NCBI GenBank assembly: GCA_034436295.1
Contig: DAOTVT010000070.1
Coordinates: 1-16,831, forward strand
Direction of reading: 5' to 3'
DNA: 16,831 nucleotides
Origin: DTLA01 sp034436295
GTDB taxonomy: Bacteria > Chloroflexota > Anaerolineae > DTLA01
The translations under genes and the position numbers were made by a program. Shown here piece after piece: positions 14,418 to 16,831 of the stretch. The number at the start of each line of letters is the position of its first letter. Positions within the stretch are counted from its first letter, which is position 1. The notes below the pieces were generated by a model. It searched no databases. It saw only the letters and a list, made by a program, of their open reading frames with translations, and was not told the origin of the DNA.

Positions 14418-16253
14418 CTAAGCGACATCTCCTTTCGCAGATGGGAGACCGCTCACCGCCGAGTGGTCTCCTGTTGTTTGGAAAGGCAGCGGCTCCTTCT
14501 GATTCAGGTACAGGTCGGCGAAGAAGGGGTAGAGTTGGCGGGCGTTGGTGATCGTCTCGGTGGGGATGCGGTACTGGGCCGGGTACAGGATGAAGGGATA
14601 ATCCTGCGGGCCGCCGACGCCCCCGTGGGTGCTGACCTGGTCTTCAAACGAGACAAGGACGCCGGGCCTGTGCCAGCCGCCGTACAGGATGAGGTCGCCG
14701 CTGTGGGGGAACGAGGCCAGTTCGCGGAGTTGCTCTGCCGCGATGTCGGGCTCGTCGGCGAGGGTCAGCGGGTTCTCTCCCTCCGCCTCGGCGCCGCGGG
14801 GGGTGAGCAGCGCCTGCCCGCGTTTGCCCAGCGCCACGGCGCAGTCGGCTTCCGACGCCAGGATGATGCCGATGCCCGGGTGCTCCAGGAGGGCCGACAA
14901 GAGGTCGGGGTAGAGGAGGGCGATCTCGCCCAGCCGCAACTTGCGGGGCGCGACGTTGAAGTACACATGCGCCGCTGGCCCGGAGTTGCGCACGACGATG
15001 TCGCTGATGCGCTGCAAATCCCAATCGGAAGGGTCCACGCTCGCGGGAATCCGCCTGTGCAAGAAATGGCGGAGGCGGCGCAGGAGGGCGCTTTGCCTCT
15101 TGCCGAGTTTCGCCTCCACGCCCTTGAGTTCGTCCAGCAGGAAGCGCATGCGGAGCGCAGCCAGGTCCTCGCCCGACGCGGCCTCATCCAACAGCACGGG
15201 CTGTTGGACGTGCTCGCGAATCCACTGGCCGATGGTCTGGCCGTACAGGTGCTGGAACGGGACGGAAGGGGTCATGCCGTGGTCCGACAGAACGTAGAGG
15301 TCGTATTGGCGGCGCGTGTAACGCCTGCGCATGCGGTCAATGCGCTGGATTTGTCGGTCAATGGCGCGCAGGGTGCGAAATGCCTGGGTGCTGTCGGCCC
15401 CGTAGTGGTGGGCCACGTCGTCGTAGGAGTTGTAGTTGGTGGCAATGGACGGCACGCCGCGATAGACGTCCAGCATGGCGGCGAAGGTCTGAATCTCGCG
15501 GAAGATGACGTCGTTGGCGACCTTCAGGAAGGGCGACGGATGCGCGTAGGGACGGCGCAGGCTGGGATAGAAGAGGGCGCGCACCTGTCGCGCGAAATGG
15601 AGCAGGTACTCCCAGGCTGCGCGGCCCAGGATGATGGCGATGCGCCAGGGGCTGAGGGCGAGGAGCACGAGGAACCCGACGCCGCGCATGTTCTCAAAGA
15701 ATCGGTGGCGGCCGATGGAGCCGAGGGTGAGCAGGGACAGGGTGGCGCCGCCGTCAAACATATTGACATAACTGGAGCCGCCTTGCAGGATTCCCGGGCG
15801 CGAGGCGGCGATTCTCTGTTGCAACTCGGCCATGAACCCGGGCGACTTGCAGCCGACGGAAGCGTGGCGCTCTTTTTCGTACCAGCGGAAGGCGGGGATG
15901 TCGTAGTTGTCGCCGTAGAGGATGCCCGCCTGGACGGCGGGGGTGGTGGTGGGTTGGCCGCAGCGCCACCGGGCCAGTCTGGCGGCGCCGCTCTGCACCA
16001 GGCTGGACAGGAAGGGCGCGTAGCCCCGCTCCATGGCCTGCAGGAGGTGCTCGTGGGACAGGGCGTCAATCTGGATGAGGATGAAGCCGCGCTTACCTCC
16101 GTCGTCGGTGGGCGCGGCGTGGCCCACCGTCCGCTCCCACGTGCGATACTTGCGCGTGTGATAGGCGCGCGAGATGCGGTCGGCCAGGTCCAGAATCTTG
16201 CGCAAGTGCCAGGCGATGCCGCTGCCGGATGCCGGCTCTTGTTGGGCGGACAC
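14418..16253 (-). CDS. Alkaline-phosphatase-superfamily (type I phosphodiesterase-like) protein
   Basis: This 611-residue protein has the metal-ligand pattern of the alkaline phosphatase/nucleotide pyrophosphatase superfamily: Asp63 (ILIQIDALS), a Thr nucleophile candidate in GQPTTTPAVQAG (102-104), Asp278/279 and His282/283 (SYDDVAHHYG), Asp324-His325 (VLSDHGM) and His543 (STHGG). It likely hydrolyses phosphoesters or phosphodiesters; the substrate is not evident. A hydrophobic stretch at about 192-222 may be a membrane-associating insert. No signal peptide is seen. The start is GTG at 16253, with GGGAGG five bases upstream; the frame stays open 100 codons further upstream, but that part translates extragenic repeats and contains the probable promoter. 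It converges with the LysM gene, 7 bp apart. The family call is firm; the specific enzyme is unknown. Confidence 0.85.
   Translation of the reverse strand: MSAQQEPASGSGIAWHLRKILDLADRISRAYHTRKYRTWERTVGHAAPTDDGGKRGFILIQIDALSHEHLLQAMERGYAPFLSSLVQSGAARLARWRCGQPTTTPAVQAGILYGDNYDIPAFRWYEKERHASVGCKSPGFMAELQQRIAASRPGILQGGSSYVNMFDGGATLSLLTLGSIGRHRFFENMRGVGFLVLLALSPWRIAIILGRAAWEYLLHFARQVRALFYPSLRRPYAHPSPFLKVANDVIFREIQTFAAMLDVYRGVPSIATNYNSYDDVAHHYGADSTQAFRTLRAIDRQIQRIDRMRRRYTRRQYDLYVLSDHGMTPSVPFQHLYGQTIGQWIREHVQQPVLLDEAASGEDLAALRMRFLLDELKGVEAKLGKRQSALLRRLRHFLHRRIPASVDPSDWDLQRISDIVVRNSGPAAHVYFNVAPRKLRLGEIALLYPDLLSALLEHPGIGIILASEADCAVALGKRGQALLTPRGAEAEGENPLTLADEPDIAAEQLRELASFPHSGDLILYGGWHRPGVLVSFEDQVSTHGGVGGPQDYPFILYPAQYRIPTETITNARQLYPFFADLYLNQKEPLPFQTTGDHSAVSGLPSAKGDVA
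14444..14478 (+). terminator. Terminator-like hairpin inside the 3' end of the convergent gene
   Basis: An 11-bp stem with one G-T pair, GGAGACCGCTC (14444-14454) and GAGTGGTCTCC (14461-14471), has a 6-nt loop and is followed by TGTTGTTT. It lies 34 nt after the stop codon of the cohesin-LysM gene and within the last codons of the opposite-strand phosphatase gene, so it probably ends rightward transcription. Confidence 0.55.
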
Positions 16254-16305
16254 GGCTGCCTCCCGTGCATGGCCGCGAATCTTGCCAATGGCCGAATGTG
16301 GAGGG

Positions 16306-16334
16306 ATTATAGGCGACGACGGGCATGTGCGCAA
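16306..16334 (-). promoter_or_regulatory. Probable promoter of the phosphatase-family gene
   Basis: On the minus strand, TTGCGC (16329-16334) and a perfect TATAAT (16306-16311) are spaced by 17 bp. Transcription would begin near 16299, about 46 nt before the GTG at 16253. This supports the shorter protein. Confidence 0.55.
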
Positions 16335-16359
16335 GCGGGCGTCGTGCCGTGGGGGAGGC

Positions 16360-16385
16360 AGGGGCAGGTATGGGAACCCGCCCCT
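16360..16385. repeat. Imperfect palindromic repeat
   Basis: AGGGGC-GG and CC-GCCCCT arms pair with one mismatch around the centre TATGGGAA. A partial relative with GGATGGGAACCTGCCCT lies at about 16503-16520. Both sit in the roughly 240-bp gap between the divergent promoters at 16306 and 16547, which shows no gene. Confidence 0.45.
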
Positions 16386-16427
16386 AGAAGGGATTCTCGC
16401 CGCGGAGGGCTGCTCTGCGCGCTGTCG

Positions 16428-16451
16428 ACGAATAACACGAATCCACGCGAA
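16428..16451 (+). repeat. Interspersed 24-nt repeat, copy 2
   Basis: It matches the word at 6-29 in 23 of 24 positions. Here it lies between the divergent promoters of the phosphatase and dehydrogenase genes. Confidence 0.6.
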
Positions 16452-16546
16452 TGGAGAATGTACACACGCAGGGCGGCGTTCCATGGCCGCCGGGGGCGGG
16501 GTAGGATGGGAACCTGCCCTGCGCGTACCGCGAGCGGTCAAGCGCC

Positions 16547-16575
16547 TTGACACGCGGCGAGAACCGTGGTATAAT
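16547..16575 (+). promoter_or_regulatory. Consensus sigma-70-type promoter of the SDR gene
   Basis: A perfect TTGACA (16547-16552) and a perfect TATAAT (16570-16575) are spaced by 17 bp, with TGG (16567-16569) as an extended -10. The transcript should start near 16582. So strong a promoter beside a palindromic operator suggests control by repression. Confidence 0.85.
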
Positions 16576-16584
16576 GCCTGTCGG

Positions 16585-16603
16585 ATAATCGATTATCGAT
16601 TAT
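16585..16603. promoter_or_regulatory. 19-bp palindromic operator downstream of the -10 box
   Basis: ATAATCGAT and its exact complement ATCGATTAT flank a single T. The site covers about +4 to +22 of the predicted transcript, a standard position for a repressor that blocks initiation or early elongation. It is AT-rich in otherwise GC-rich DNA. The regulator is not in the window and its family cannot be assigned from the site alone. Confidence 0.75.
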
Positions 16604-16650
16604 TGGAAACCCCATGATGCGCTGCGCAGAATACGAACCAGGAGATGAAC

Positions 16651-16831
16651 ATGTCCTCACTTGAAGACTATCGCAAACTGTACGATTTGAGCGGGAAGGT
16701 GGCGCTGGTGGCGGGGGGCGCGGGCGGCATCGGCGCGGCCATCTGCGAGGCGCTGGCGGCCTTCGGGGCGACGGTGGTGGTGTGCGGGCGCACGGGGGCC
16801 AAAGCCGAGGCGCTGGCGGCGCGTATCAACG
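16651..16831 (+). CDS. Short-chain dehydrogenase/reductase, N-terminal part (cut by window end)
   Basis: About 60 residues are visible (starting MSSLEDYRKLYDLSGKVALV). The sequence VAGGAGGIGAAIC is the glycine-rich NAD(P)-binding motif of classical SDR enzymes, and VVVCGRT follows as the second strand with the coenzyme-specificity region. An NAD(P)-dependent oxidation or reduction of a hydroxyl or keto group is expected; the substrate is unknown because the catalytic Ser-Tyr-Lys region lies outside the window. AGGAG at 16640-16644 places the start at ATG 16651, not at the in-frame ATG 16645 directly abutting it. The gene has a near-perfect promoter and a palindromic operator, so it is probably the first gene of an inducible operon, as in sugar or sugar-acid catabolism (inference). 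Confidence 0.88.
   Translation, partial: MSSLEDYRKLYDLSGKVALVAGGAGGIGAAICEALAAFGATVVVCGRTGAKAEALAARIN

Noticed and set aside
14463..16550. Long plus-strand open frame opposite the phosphatase-family gene
   Set aside because: No domain is visible in its product, while the minus strand has all superfamily metal-ligand motifs, a ribosome binding site and a promoter.

Overview
The window is GC-rich DNA of about 16.8 kb, most likely from a member of the Chloroflexota (Anaerolineae-like). The basis is indirect: exported proteins with long Thr-Pro linkers, cohesin, PKD, PPC and LysM modules on secreted proteins, a Tat-exported DUF362 protein, and intergenic DNA crowded with interspersed palindromic repeats. 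No rRNA, tRNA or CRISPR array was seen, so the placement is an inference.

Layout, left to right. 1-408 is a mosaic of extragenic repeats. 409-2028 (-) encodes a secreted multidomain surface protein (carboxypeptidase-regulatory-like, PPC and concanavalin-like domains joined by Thr-Pro linkers). Divergent from it, 2384-3412 (+) encodes a Tat-exported DUF362 protein. An array of 7-bp repeats separates it from 3589-5094 (+), a polytopic membrane protein carrying six ferredoxin-like four-cysteine sets; the pair looks like an envelope redox module of unknown substrate. 5334-6811 is a complete IS4-family (Tn5-like) insertion sequence lodged inside a cluster of inverted extragenic repeats.

7393-14410 is the most interesting part. 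A consensus-like promoter and a leader of about 170 nt drive a 1905-residue secreted protein. It has two copies of a ~675-residue unrecognised module, then PKD, cohesin, carboxypeptidase-regulatory-like, dockerin and second cohesin domains. The next gene encodes a cohesin, a Thr-Pro linker and three LysM domains. Together they look like a minimal surface assembly: LysM holds the wall, and its cohesin could hold the dockerin of the giant protein. No glycoside hydrolase is present, so a cellulosome is not implied; a surface layer or matrix is an inference.

14418-16253 (-) encodes an alkaline-phosphatase-superfamily (type I phosphodiesterase-like) protein, convergent with the LysM gene and separated from it by 7 bp. 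At the right edge, a perfect TTGACA-17-TATAAT promoter with a 19-bp palindromic operator precedes the start of a short-chain dehydrogenase gene cut by the window end.
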